DNA of 64,000 bases, taken from Eunapius fragilis (lineage: Eukaryota > Porifera > Demospongiae > Spongillida > Spongillidae). Made by a program: the position numbers and the translations under genes. Below the pieces are notes generated by a model. The model worked only from the letters and a program-made list of their open reading frames with translations. It was not told where the DNA came from and searched no databases. The stretch lies in assembly GCA_963681505.1 (NCBI GenBank), contig OY811991.1, positions 2,697,171 to 2,761,170 on the forward strand, written 5' to 3'. This document shows positions 13,301 through 27,100 of the stretch, piece after piece. The first letter of the stretch is position 1. Each line of letters opens with the position of its first letter.

Positions 13301-16300
13301 AGGCTGCAATGCAATGCCCAGCAGTGTTATTAGTCGTTTAAAGTATATCTGCACTGATGCTACCAGGCTAAATGAAACACCCATGACCTCGGTAAGTGAA
13401 TATATCTGAGGAGTGATGATATCCTTGTGTTGCTTAACCCTGTAATAAGCAGGAAACTCCACCCTCTTCTTCATATCAAACCTGAGATATGTGTATCCTG
13501 AACGGCCAAGTTTGTATGCTGAGAGCATGTATAGTGCTTCATCCAAGCTTAGTTCCTTCGCCACTGGTTCTTGTTGGAATAGCTTCATGCCAATATCAGC
13601 CACAGGCCTATCATGTACATAGTTCTCCCTGCAACCAAATAATACTGAAGCAATTATTAACTGAACAATGTTACATGATTAATACCTACCTGCGCAAAAG
13701 ATATCCAAGTAATTGAGTTGTTGTGATATGTTGCTTCATTGCCTCTTCTCTCAGTGCAGAAAATAGATCATCTGTTCTTCTTTGAGTTTGGCGAGGGCTT
13801 AGCTCATTCAGTGGACTAACCAATCTCACTCTTTTATTCCCTGGTTCAGAAGTCTCAAGCTCCTCTGAGTCAGTCTCTTCCTCGTCAACATTTGACTGTT
13901 CATTTTCTGGTAAAGCTGACTGATCACGATCAAAAAATATCTCTAGCTTAAAGTTCTTAAAGGTTTCCTTAGACTGCTCACTCTTCCTGGCTCTACTAAG
14001 TTTTGCCCACTTGCTTTGAAGAAGCCTCATTCTATTCGCCCACTTTTTTTTTTTTCCATTCCTCTCATTTGGTCTTCATTGGCAACTAATTTTTCATCAG
14101 CGATGAATTGTTCTGCTGCCTCGGTAGTGCTTCTAAACCGCTTTACATATCTTTCCCAAACGTCACCATTGTCCATCTTACGTTTACTGGTATCTTCAAC
14201 CTCTTCAACCATAATCGAGCAGTCGCCAAAGAACAAAACGAAATGAACGAACGAACGAAACTCTAACTTTGATCACCAATGCGCAGAAAGATACAATCAC
14301 TTCAAAACTAGCCGTTACAATTGTTTGAACACAATCTTAAATACAGTATATGCACCCCAGGCCAGCACGCACACACACTGAACAAAACATGGGCTGTATT
14401 GTGTTATTGTCTGCACACAACAAAAGGACAGCGCAGCATAGCGTTGTGAAAGGCCCAGGTGCCAGAAGGTCTCGTAAGTCTTATTTCCACGGTCCACTCT
14501 TGTGTTAAATGGATGTCATTAATGAAATGATTATAAACATGGCGCTGTGTATACCACTTTTGTTTTTAACTTTTTGTCGCTCTAACTTAGAACGCGGCGG
14601 GAGGCAGCGATGATACTGCTAGTGTCAAGTGGTGGTTAATTGTAGTTATGTGTCATATATGGCCCAGATGGCTGTAGATTCGACTAGCCATGAGTTTAAA
14701 CTTGTACAAGTACAATTTTTGTGGAAAAATTCATGTGTTCAATATACCAAAACACTACAAATTAGTATCATTAAAATAGGAGACAAAATACTATGTAGTA
14801 CACATATATATAACTCAATCCTTTAATATCTATTGTCCTGGGAGTCCCATGCGGGGCACTTTTGTCCACCAAGAGGTACAGGAAACAAATTATTTGGCGA
14901 TTAGTCAATACAGCTTTCCAGTGACGTTTAATGGTTTGGCCACGTTGTACAAGTTCTTATCTGTTTGAGTCAAAGTTTTGAAGCTCTAACGTGTTTGGCT
15001 GTTCTTTTAGCAGCTCGTCTCAGCTGAACCAGCCGGTATGTAACACGCTCCCAGACACAGTTTGAAAATGCGTCGCGTAACTTAATAACCGAGGACCAAA
15101 GATCACATATTTAGCTAGAGCAAGGACTTTGTACCCCACGTGGCTATTTAGAAGATTTGTTTTTGAACGCGAGAGCTTAGAACAAGTCGCTTGTTCCGCC
15201 TAGCTATATATAGCCACCATTTACGGGCCAATTAAAAAATTTATTTATGCACGTCAAATGTATTGGGTATCTCCAATTTGGCAAGCTTTTATATAAGCAG
15301 CGAATATAGTTAGGTTTTCAAAGCTTCGGCCCAAACAGATAAGAACTTGTACAACATGGCAAAATCATTAAATGTCACTGGAAAGCTGAATTGACTAATT
15401 GTCAAACAATTTGTTTCCTGTGCCCCTTGGTGGACAAACGTGCCCCATGGGGGACTCCCAGGACAATAGACATTAAGATTCCAGCAAAATATAATTACCA
15501 TTACACTTTTAATAAAATTCTCCTTATTTATGCTTTGGCAGACTGGCACTTATTAACCATAAACAGTATGGAAATTTCTCCTGCAGATTATAGTGCTGCA
15601 AGATGTTATAAAAATAATAAACATATACATACCCTACTCAAATGTCAGGGTCCTAACCCACTGTGCAATAGTGTGTACACTTGTAATGATTAGGCAAAAT
15701 ACATCAAGGCCTGAGTATACTTGTAATGATTAGGCAAAATACAGACATAATTCAAGGCCTGATGGATCATTACATGTCCTGAGAGATTCAAGTTGGACAC
15801 TATGCTTTAGATTTTGGTGTATGTCCCGATACGAAAGTTAGTTTGGCCCAAAAAATGTTTCATAACTTGAATGGTTTACAAAATACACCTTCGTGAATTT
15901 TTTTCTCAAAATTTCTACTTCGGCGAATCATAATTTTATTCTCAAGAACTTGTTTGGCTGTTTAGTATCACATCGATGCTTTCTTTATGAACCCAAATAT
16001 AATATTGTTTATGAAGTAGGTGAAAGTGTTAAGAAATAATTAATATGTTTTTCATTTTGCAGAACGATACACCAATCTTTTTTTCATCTAAATGGAAGCC
16101 ACTCTTGTCTCCTCGTTTTTGCAAAATCAGTAACCTCTGGGAACCACAAAAGCTTTAACAGCAAGACGCCATTTTTCCTTTGTGGTTGTTTTTAACACTA
16201 ATGACAATTAAGTGTTGTTTACATATGCATATGTCACGAGTGGTATTGACACAATGCTATCACTACAAGTAGGTATAGTATTAGTAAAAATAGCTTTCTT

Positions 16301-18083
16301 AGTTATTACAAGCCCGCATCTTTTGCATATGTGCACTGACACTCTGGCTGTGTGTACCAGGCCAATTCCACCACCCCCCACAACTTGTACTTTGAAAAAG
16401 GCCTACGGACAAAGCTATGCTGACACATGTTTGCAGTGACGTCACAAACGAAAAAATCTCTATATGGGAAAGTGTCCAGCAATATCACCCTTCTGTGTAG
16501 TTTTTCAAGTTTCAAAATTTTTTGATTTTCTGCGAACATCAGAGACTCTGTGAAATGATCGTTACACACCCAAAATTGCTCATAAAGTTATTAGGCACTG
16601 CATTATTAATTAGCCACAATTTTCAATGAGAGTTACTTTTCTCTTGGTTGCCCTGAAGAGTGATTATGCTGGACACTGTTTCATATAACACAACATTTTC
16701 ATATTTAAAAATTTATCAGCTTCACTGTCCAACTCAATAAGTTGATTGCATTGTTTTTCATTGTTTACCTCATGCTATCTACAATAACTGCATGTACTGC
16801 CACACAATTCATCAAATAATGTAACATCTTATAAATACTTTTTGCTCTATATTGTCGAACTCTCTTTTCTGAAAAACAGTACCATTTCAAACACAGTGAT
16901 AGTGTTGGTAACTGATCTGGTCTATTGCCACTGAATACATATGTATATGTACATACTCATTAGCACAAATCATAACACATGACACAGAAGCAGTTGCAGG
17001 ACTTCAAGCTATACCTGAATCAGTTGGCCCCTAAAAAGCTGAACACGAGAAGAAGAAATATATAGAAGATTTCAAACATGGCGTTCAACTTTTGTTGTTT
17101 CCGTAGATGGGGTTTTAGGTTGTGAAGCAAATGTATAAAAGCACTTGACTGAAAAAATAGCTTTTAAGTGGGAGAAGTTCTTGAGTGAAGTGACGGGCTG
17201 GGCTCGGGTCAGAATGGCTTTTGCTATTCTAAGAGCAACCAATTTATGCCTACGAGGCAGCAGGAAAAAATGGAGGTCTGGGACTGGTATGGATGATGGT
17301 GCGGATTTACCCTTTAGTGAGGAAATAAATTTTCTGGCATATGTGTACTGTGTATATGTTATAAGTCTTGTACACATTTTTCCTTATATGGTGTTGGTAT
17401 TTAGTTTGTATGCATATCTACCCTATTGTATTTTGTTTTTGTCATATTATTATTATTGAAATTTGATAATATACAGTTACAGATATATGATACAGTATGC
17501 ACAAAACAAAATCTACCTACAGCATCAACATGCACAGTTTATAGGGAGCGGGATTATTACTATTATTTAAAAACACAGAATTTCATGATCTCATTATTTT
17601 GTACTCATGACGTGACATCACATAGCAGCGCCCGTTTGTACGTTACAAAGAAGCCTGTTGCCTCTAGCTTTTATTGTGCAGACAGTACCTAGCAAGTTTT
17701 ACTGTTCTTTACCTTGCAAGGAACCAGAGCTACAACTACGTGAGGTCACATCCAGAGTACAAAGAATCATATCCTGAAAAATTGTCTATATGGTACCCAA
17801 AATATTCTGCCCAACTAACCAGCCAATTGCACTGGGCCAATGCTTACATAATTCCCCATAGAGCTCAACCATGAGGTGAGCAGCAAGCAGACCATAGAAG
17901 TCTGTGTACTGTATAGCCACGGACGGCGACGTTGATGACAGTCTGACCCCTACACGGAAGTACTTGGTGCAATGGGCAATCAGTGCTTCCTTCTGGTCCA
18001 CAGTAAATTTATCATGCCTGCCACAGTGCCTTTGAAGTTGGAGGAGGGATATACTCTTCCGCATATTTGAGAGCTGAATGGCC

Positions 18084-18175
<92 letters not shown>

Positions 18176-21100
18176 GAAACAATACATATATATATGTACT
18201 TGGGACAGCCATCTTACATTTGCCTTGGCACTGTCTTCAGAACAACCTAAGTCAACCTCAGGTAGCTTGACAAACTGCTCAGCTAAATCTAAAAACTAAA
18301 CAAGCTGAAATGAAACACACATCCATGTGTACACACACATGGGTACAACACGCACACATCCACATTTACATGTACACACATGGGTTACAGGGTACAACAC
18401 ACACACATCCACATGTACACGTACACACATGGGTTACAGGGTACAACACACACACATCCACATGTACACGTACACACATGGGTTACAGGGTACAACACGC
18501 ACATCCACATGTACACACATGGTTACACCACACATCCACAGTCTTTTATCGCGTGCTCCCCTAACAGTAATGTCAAAATACCATATGAAACAACACAGTA
18601 CCGTCTGAATCAGCTGGCTCTAACCTGTTCAACCGCTGCAGACGGAAAGGCTGAAAGGAATATGTGAAGGTCGTCATAGCAGCAGCTGTTGGCTGAGAAC
18701 ACCATGAAGTAGTCCATCAAGAGTGGAACTGCAGAACCTTCAGGAATACAGGAGAGAGGAACCTTCATGGCTAAACATATTGTAAATTTCAGCTTGCTAA
18801 AATACCCCCACCCACCACCCACTTAGCAAAGATAATTAAAGGTGCACAGGAATACCAAAAAAAAAACAAACAATACTTAACTCTCATTAGTAGCCATGCA
18901 ATAACCATCACTGATTCTACAAGCAAAGAAAAACATTCTCCAATGAGTAAGTTGGTGGGATATTGGAATTGAAGGCAAAGGTGGTGGGGGGAAAAGGTTT
19001 TGGGGAAAGGAAAATGAGACAAAAACCTACCGTAAGCGTCATAATCTAAGGAATGTTACAATTAAGGAATCTGTGGGTTAACACGCAAGGATTTTCGTAA
19101 TTAAGGAAGGGCACTGCACGTAAGCAATAGGGCATGTGCCCTGATGAGCTGCCTCGAGGTGTTTGCACCCCATGAATTCTACCTAGCACTTGGTTTTGGC
19201 CCAGATTCGATCCCCTTTGTGAATTAATTATCAGAGTAGTTTGTTGGATGTAGCCTGATCTTAGTGAATGTGCTAAGGTCAGGCTAAACCAAACTTGAGT
19301 GGGGGAGAAGGCAGCAGTTTCGCAGTATCTTCTTTACTGATGATTATAAATACCAATTTGCTTTCCAACCACACCGACCTAAGCTGATTATTCTCTCCAA
19401 AGGACCACAGTATGTGCAAATATAAAAATTTCTAATAGCACACACTTTTATGGCATTTTTACAATTAAGGAATCCGCCTGCTTCGAAATATTCCAATGTC
19501 ACAATTAAAGAATTGTTAGTGACATTCCTTAAAATATGACGCTTACCGTATATTTTGCACTTATTTTGGTTCTGTTACATTTACACGTGCTAAATATAGG
19601 TTTTGTCTCATTTTCCTTTTCCCAAAACCTTGTTCCCATCCTTTTGACACCACCTATGCCTTCAATTCCTATATCCCACCAACTTACTCATTGGAGAATC
19701 TTGTTTCCTCTATTTTCAAAAATAGTACTGGTAAGCGTTGACAAGTGGAGTTAGGTTAATCAGGTGATGGATGATGTAGCTACTTTGATGTTCAATGTGT
19801 TTCTCGATCGGCGCCATAGTTACTGCATAGAGCAGCTAACTTCTTTTTGACATTCTCTTCGTAGCGAGCACAGGCTTTTGCGTTGCAAGCTTCTGATGAT
19901 AGATCTTTCCAATAAATGCTTTCCAATAATTACTGGAGGTACTTCTACTTGTCGCCTGGCTTCTTTAGTTGACATGACTAGCATTCTGAGAAAAACAACT
20001 TCACTACACGAAAGTGCTGAATGCCTAACAATGGATAACTTATTTTATGTTACGTCAGAGTTACATCGAGTGTTTAAATAGAAATATAGCACCTGAAATC
20101 ATATAAACAATCAACTATGAGTTTATTAGCTGGCACCACAAAAATATGGTATTTCAGGTATTTCAACACCTTGTGCACTGCTTATTAGTGAAGATAAAAT
20201 GTGAAATCATTACTACAAATGGCATCGTTTAAAATTGTTTCTATTGTGAGTTACACAAAAATAAAGGAAGGAGGAGAAGAACATGGGGAGCAATGGGACC
20301 AGAGGACCAGATACGAGAGTGAGCTATTGTAGCTCGCTAAAACCATACGTTTTTGCGGAGTCCAACTAGCACAAAATGATTCGTTTATAACTCCTCATTT
20401 GATTTCTACCATAATCTACATTGGCCCCTTGTCAGGAGTCTTACTAGGTGCAATATTCACAACCCAGTTCGATTCTTTTATAGGAAGTACTAATGTAGTT
20501 CCTGATGACACATTTTAATGACCATGCACTAATTCAGGCCCCTCCATCGTTAATTTCGGTCTAACCCACCACCCACTTCCCCCCCTACTCCCCCTACCTT
20601 TAAACCTTCACAAGGCTCACAACAGTTATAGATTGCCCCCCCCAACACTTCGTGCCAACAGCTTTCACAAAAACACTCACTCTGCATGGTCTCAAGTACA
20701 CATCCCCACACCAACGCTTTACAGGACAATCATACCTAGATCAACTCCTGTATTTAGGTCCATGCCACACTTTGTCACCTCTTTCAGAAGCTCTAACCGG
20801 CCAAGAAACGGACCTCTCAGAATATGAGAGTGTGCAAGTGGTTTTTCCTTGAGCTGTTCTATGCACTCCATTGCTTCCAGTAACGGACTATTGGGGGTTT
20901 GGTGAACAATCCGAATAATTCACCAAATCATGCTAACATTGCCCAAATGAATCAAGCAAACTACGTATAGGTGTGATTGTACTATCACTTATTTGGTTTT
21001 TACAGACATGTATATTACACAAAACTGAAACCCAAAACACATTAATTAACCTACCAAGCACCCCTGCATCCATCCTGGACCAATGGTTTGGACTGTCCAT

Positions 21101-24100
21101 CACCAGCTGATGCCACTCCATCATCAGCTGATGCCACTCCATCTCCGTTCAGTTGGTCCCTGCTCTCTGTAGGCATGCAGCACGGCTGAGTAGGCACATC
21201 CACACTGTTACCCTTAGCACAGTCTGCCTCTCTGTCACAGTTCCCATTTTTCCCTGCTACCAAGGTCCTCTTCAGCTGCACCTGGACGTACTCCCGGATG
21301 TAAGACCACTGGTCTGGGTACTCCTGCAGCAGCTCGTGAAGCCTCTTGCTAGCCTCGTCCCACTTCTGCAGTGCCACCAGGCATTTCAACTCAATGCTGG
21401 CTCTCTCGAGAGGGTTGCGAATAATTTTACCTTTGCAAAAGAAATGAGGGGGGGGGGGGGGGGGGGGGGGGGAAAAGAAAATTAAATAAATTCTGAACGC
21501 ATCAAGCACATGAAAGGCTGGTCATGCCCAGAAACCAGGTCCCTCAACTAACCAATTTCACCACTCACAACTTCCAACCGCTTTTCCGTTTTCCCCACAA
21601 GTTCCAGCACAATGAGGTACAGGCGAACCTCTGTCCGTAGCAGGAGAGATGACAGATATGAATGGAAACATGTGACAGGCAAGCTAACATGAGCGTGTCC
21701 ATGACAGCAAGGCCTGCATACTGGAGTGCAAACATAGATTGCCAAAACGTTGCAGTGTGAAAACAGTAACAACTGCATGACCAGATTCCACGAAGATAAT
21801 AAATGTCATGAATATTTACATATTATTCAAATACCTGAAAATCAATTTTAAAAATCAAAGTAACTTTAAATAGGTAGAGGCCCAGACTGCACATTATTAC
21901 AGAGAAATTTATTTTATTTTCATTGTGGGTATTTTATATAAATGAAAAACCATAATTGCATGACCCTATTTCGTTCCAAAACCATATCATTTTCAGTAAA
22001 TGGATATGAATAGAAAAAGAGGTACCTTTTGCTTGGTCACGTCAAATTTGGTGTGTTTATCGAGAAGTTCTTGTAGCTAATGTATTCCTCAGATCATTGA
22101 CTTGAATTGGTATGCTTAGAGAACAATGATGAGGGAAAACATGTACAAGATTTGAAAAGAAGGCTTTATACAGTTGAGGAGATAATGTTCATTTATGTAG
22201 CATACAATTTTTATGGTGATAAAATTATAGCCTCGGAAGGCTGATTTTGCTAGACACAGTCTCACATACGTGTTTTATTATTACACTGACATTTTAAGAA
22301 GTTATTTCTGTAACAATGAAAATTTTTATGTCCAGACTTGTTTAAATATCCACTGTAATATTTAACTGTTCTTTCTAAGTACGGACTAGCTACATGGGCC
22401 TCTAGGTACCCAAACATATATAACCCTTTGTGAAGTAGCTGAGCATAAGAAGTACCTCCGCTTTTTACAGTGGACTACAGTTTTAGCAATCTATGCCTTG
22501 GTGCACTCTAACATGCACCTAGCACTTGGGTTCTCACCTGCCTCTGTTTCTATCCGATTATCCTCAACATACTTCTGCAGCAATCTCTCGGCCAGAGGAA
22601 TGTATATCTTTTGACGATCTGTTGAATCATGAGCCTGCAAAGATGAGCCAGACCAATGCAAGGTCAACTAACACTATTGCGCGACCCCCCCCCCCCCCCC
22701 CCCCCCCCCCCCTTCCGCTTAATAAATAGAGCAACCCCCCCCATTGAAACGAAACAAATTGTATTCAAATGTGCGCATCCTGCATCTCCATAACAGCGAA
22801 CACTTCTGTGTACCTTTTTTAATGAATTTTAAAAATTGTACCATTCTATTTCCGGAAGTGTTGAAAAATGTCGTAGAAGTTATGATGGTTACAGAGATGT
22901 GCTTGGTTATACATGAGCCTTTTAATTTCTATGCGAGCAGATGGGAGCCTTATAAGTGGTACGCTTATAAGGCTCCGTTACATCTGTCGACTGATCCTTT
23001 TCCCTCTGGCATGGGCAGTTGATAGCATCCTACAGTGACATGCAAAGACAACAGTAGTATCCTTCCAGTTCGAAAACCCACCGCAAACAAAGGACGAGTC
23101 TTTGATAAAGTGAGAAGCTAAGCTTAGCTTCCCAGCACTGGCAGTTATAACAGTGTTTGAGTGAGCGGCCTTGAGAGGTATTGTAATGGAGCCAGCACCA
23201 GCTGGAAAATCACTGAGGGTCAAAGGCAATGTTTTACCAACTCTTTCTTGCTGAACTGTCATGTTGGAAAGGCAGAGTTCAATGGTCAATTTGGTGCATT
23301 GCCAACAGCAGGAGTTTTCAAAGATACTGAGCCTGAAGCAGGATTCATACAAGCACCCACAGTGGCTGTATAATCACGGTATGGTCACATAAAACATCAC
23401 TAGCACAATCAATTTGTTATTAAGTTTTGAGTTTCTTTCTATTTCTAGTAACTTTGTTCTAGCCAAACCCTGTACGGTTGTACTGTATAGGCTGTAGTGG
23501 TGGCTAACTACGCCCACAGTACTGATCCTACACATAAAACAACCTTTCTACGTACTGGCTTAGCAACATTTCCAGCCTAAGGAGAATTACCTACCTAGCC
23601 CAGTCCTAGTACCTGGCAGCCTATGCCCTATTCAGGGCTGTAACAAAAATATATTTGCCACTGTTACAGCTTACCGTCCCATAACAGAATCGCTTGATGC
23701 AAGACTACGATTTTCTTTGTTCATCAACATGCATATAGACTGCTGAGAACATCGGGGTGGGCACGCATTGGAGTATGTGTGATCAGACTTATTTTTCTGT
23801 ATAGATTGTTTATTTTATGATGCACTGCTAGAGCATCATACCAAAAGCATGCCTCACTTGCCTTGTAACTATTTGGCCAAACAAGGCATTGCACTATGAG
23901 GAAGTTGAAGGTGCAATTTTACGCAACACATTCATCTCTGGCCAATACATCAGCCCCAACTGATCACTTCAGTAAAACATAAGTCAAGCAAGTATACCAG
24001 TGCCCAAATCCAAAATGAATATTATGGGTTTGAACATTGTAAGAGTTATGGCAGATGAGGTAACAGATACCAACAAAGACAGTTTTCACACTGTTGATGA

Positions 24101-27100
24101 TAATTTGGGTGTGCAGATGATTTTGTTGAAGCATTTTACCTAACCACAATTCTACCCACTACTTAGCCCAATGCCTTCCACATACTGGAGTACCAGGACG
24201 TATCAATTCAGTACCATTTATCCCCCTTCTTTTTCAAAACATTGTTTTTCTACATTGAATTATTCCCCTTTTATTTCTCACACTCTTCTCAATATGCTTA
24301 GACTGTAGCATAACAATCTAGCAGGTATCCGATCTCATGGACATGTACTCAAAAGAGCTCTATGTACTAGTGTCGTTAAAAGGTGGACTCCGCCTTTTGT
24401 ATTGTTTATCACATAAGAGGGTCACCACACCCAACAACAACTCGTTAACTAACCAAGCAGCTGGAAAATAACTTCACAGTTTCATTGTTCGTTCAATACA
24501 CCATGTACTGATATAAGCTTCAAGCGTAAAGCATTATAGCTATGAAAGAAAAATGAGGCTGGAAAGTACGAAAATTATGCCGTAAAAATGATTTAAAAAT
24601 TGGTGCCTGACCTTAAGTGCATTGAGTAATGGGGGGACCAGATTAATGTTAATAATCCGCAGGCAAAGTTAATAATTATCGGTACTAATTGTTTACTCAC
24701 AGTTTTAAAGAATAATTCATTTCTATACGAAAATACTGTCCTGCTGTTGTTTAAAGATCATGACGTCTGTGCCATCCAAGGTATTAACAATGCCAACGTC
24801 ATGGGTGAAGTTTGCATGGGTGGAGACAGTACAGGGCAAATTTTGAATTTGGCAGGACAAGTCTAGCTACTTACTGTTACTTTTGCAGTACAAATGAAAG
24901 CCTACATATTAGGACCTGTCAGATGCGTAAATAAATTGGTTATGTACATGTGGCACACAGGACAAAACAGGCCGACAGTGGTGAGGGGTATAAACATTAC
25001 ACCTGTTCCAATATACAGTTACTACGCAACCCATATAACATGCCCACGTTTGTACATGTTTATAATTATTGTAATTATTGTTGTGACAACACCGTAGGAT
25101 GCAATTCATCACTTCATTTGATGCACATGACTCGCTGTACATGGCTTGTGGTTGCTATGTACCTTTGGGTCATTACTAGTGGTCACTAGGTATGCATTGC
25201 TATTTATAATATCAAACCCGCAAGTGGGGGCATGAGACTGAGCTAACCTGACTGAACATCTAACATTAATTCCCTATTTACACCGATTTACTTTATATCT
25301 GGAGCTTCAATACTATCTCACATAGCTAACAAATGTTGATTTAATTTGCTAGCTAGAACACTACTCTAGCCTTCAGCTACCAATGTTGAGTTGATTTACT
25401 TTGCTAAGCTAGAACACTACTCTAGCCTTCAGCTACCAATGTTGATTTACTCTGCTAGCTAGAACACTACGCTAGCCTTCAGCTACCAATGTTGATTTAC
25501 TTTGCTAGCTAGAACACTACGCTTGCCTTCAGCTACCAATGTTGATTTACTCTGCTAGCTAGAACACTACTCTAGCCTTCAGCTACCAATGTTGATTTAC
25601 TCTGCTAGCTAGAACACTACTCTAGCCTTCAGCTACCAATGTTGATTTACACTACGCTAGCTAGAACACTACGCTAGCCTTCAGCTACCAATGTTGATTC
25701 ACTTTGCTAGCTAGAACACTACGCTAGCCTTCAGCTACCAATGTTGATTTACTCTGCTAGCTAGAACACTACTCTAGCCTTCAGCTACCAATGTTGATTT
25801 ACTCTGCTAATGCCACAAGCTAATGCCACAAATTGTTTATTGTTTGCTACCACCATCTACTTTGCTTTGCTAATGCTTTCCGAATGAGTTCGATTATTTT
25901 CTCTGCTACCATCTATACTAATGCTTTCCCTGCTTAATATTTGCCCAATAATAGTAACAACCATCACCAGGATTTGAACTCCTGGCCAATATGGTGCACC
26001 AAACTGTGAAACAATCAACATTACCACTAGACCAAACTGCCAATTGATAAATGGAACAGTGTCCAGCAAAATCACCCTTATGACACTTTTTCAAATTTTC
26101 TAGGAACAAGCAAAAGAAAAGTAACACTTGCATTGAAATGTATGGCTAATTATAAATTCAGTGCCTTATAACTTTTGAATTTAGGATGCACAAGGACCAT
26201 TTGATTGAAGCTCTTTGGAGTTCATGGAAAAGCTAAAAATTTGAAAACTTGAAAAGCTACCCAGAAGGGTGATTTTGCTAGACACTGTCCCATATGAATA
26301 TAATTTAGCATACCACTAGTCTTTCCCCCCCTTGTTAGTAGCGCCACGTTTCTTCCCTGTGCTACTACCATACTTAGGGCATAGATTGCACATTGTAGAC
26401 ATAGATAATGTGTGGTACCCACATCAACCATGAATATAATTTTCAATACATCTAACGAGGGAATGGGCTACTAAGAGTGTGCCCTCAGACTGTACACTGT
26501 AGTGCCCCTTTTGATAAATATGTATGAATGTATTAATCCCCCGGACACCTGATGAAATGCCGCGATACCGCGACGAATAATCTCACTACCGCGACTTTTC
26601 CTAGAGCCAGTATATATCTGTACATCGTACGTAAAGAGGACGCAAATCCTATTGTCAGCAAAAGCTAACTTCAAACCGTTGATCATTTCGAACGTCGAGT
26701 GTTGGTCCGTTAGTAAATATTACGTCATTCGCAATCATTAAATTAAGCTGTTTAAAAAAAAAAAAATCTGGGAACGAGAACCGTGTATTTTGACGCTATA
26801 TAGCGTGTTTCGTTTGAAGACCTTGGATCCCACTGTCCGGACCGTTTCCCCAACCGTCCAAGTACTCTGCCCTATTCGTATAGCCTGTACTGTGCTGCAA
26901 GACGCCATCTTGACAAAACCACCATAGATTAATTATTGTTCTTATTATTAATCTATGACAAAACAGATAAATAGAATACAAACCGCAAATATAGGCAAAA
27001 GTAGCGGTACAGCTACCGTTTACGCGGTAGTGCCAAAACAGCAATACGGTATCGTTGCCGAGTAATAGTTTTGCGATTACCGGGTGTGCTCTTTGGTTAT

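Noticed and set aside
17786-18212. Cys-Val repeat ORFs over the CA tract
   Set aside because: They are translation of (TG)n plus part of NAA25 exon 12; the true frame of the exon is different.
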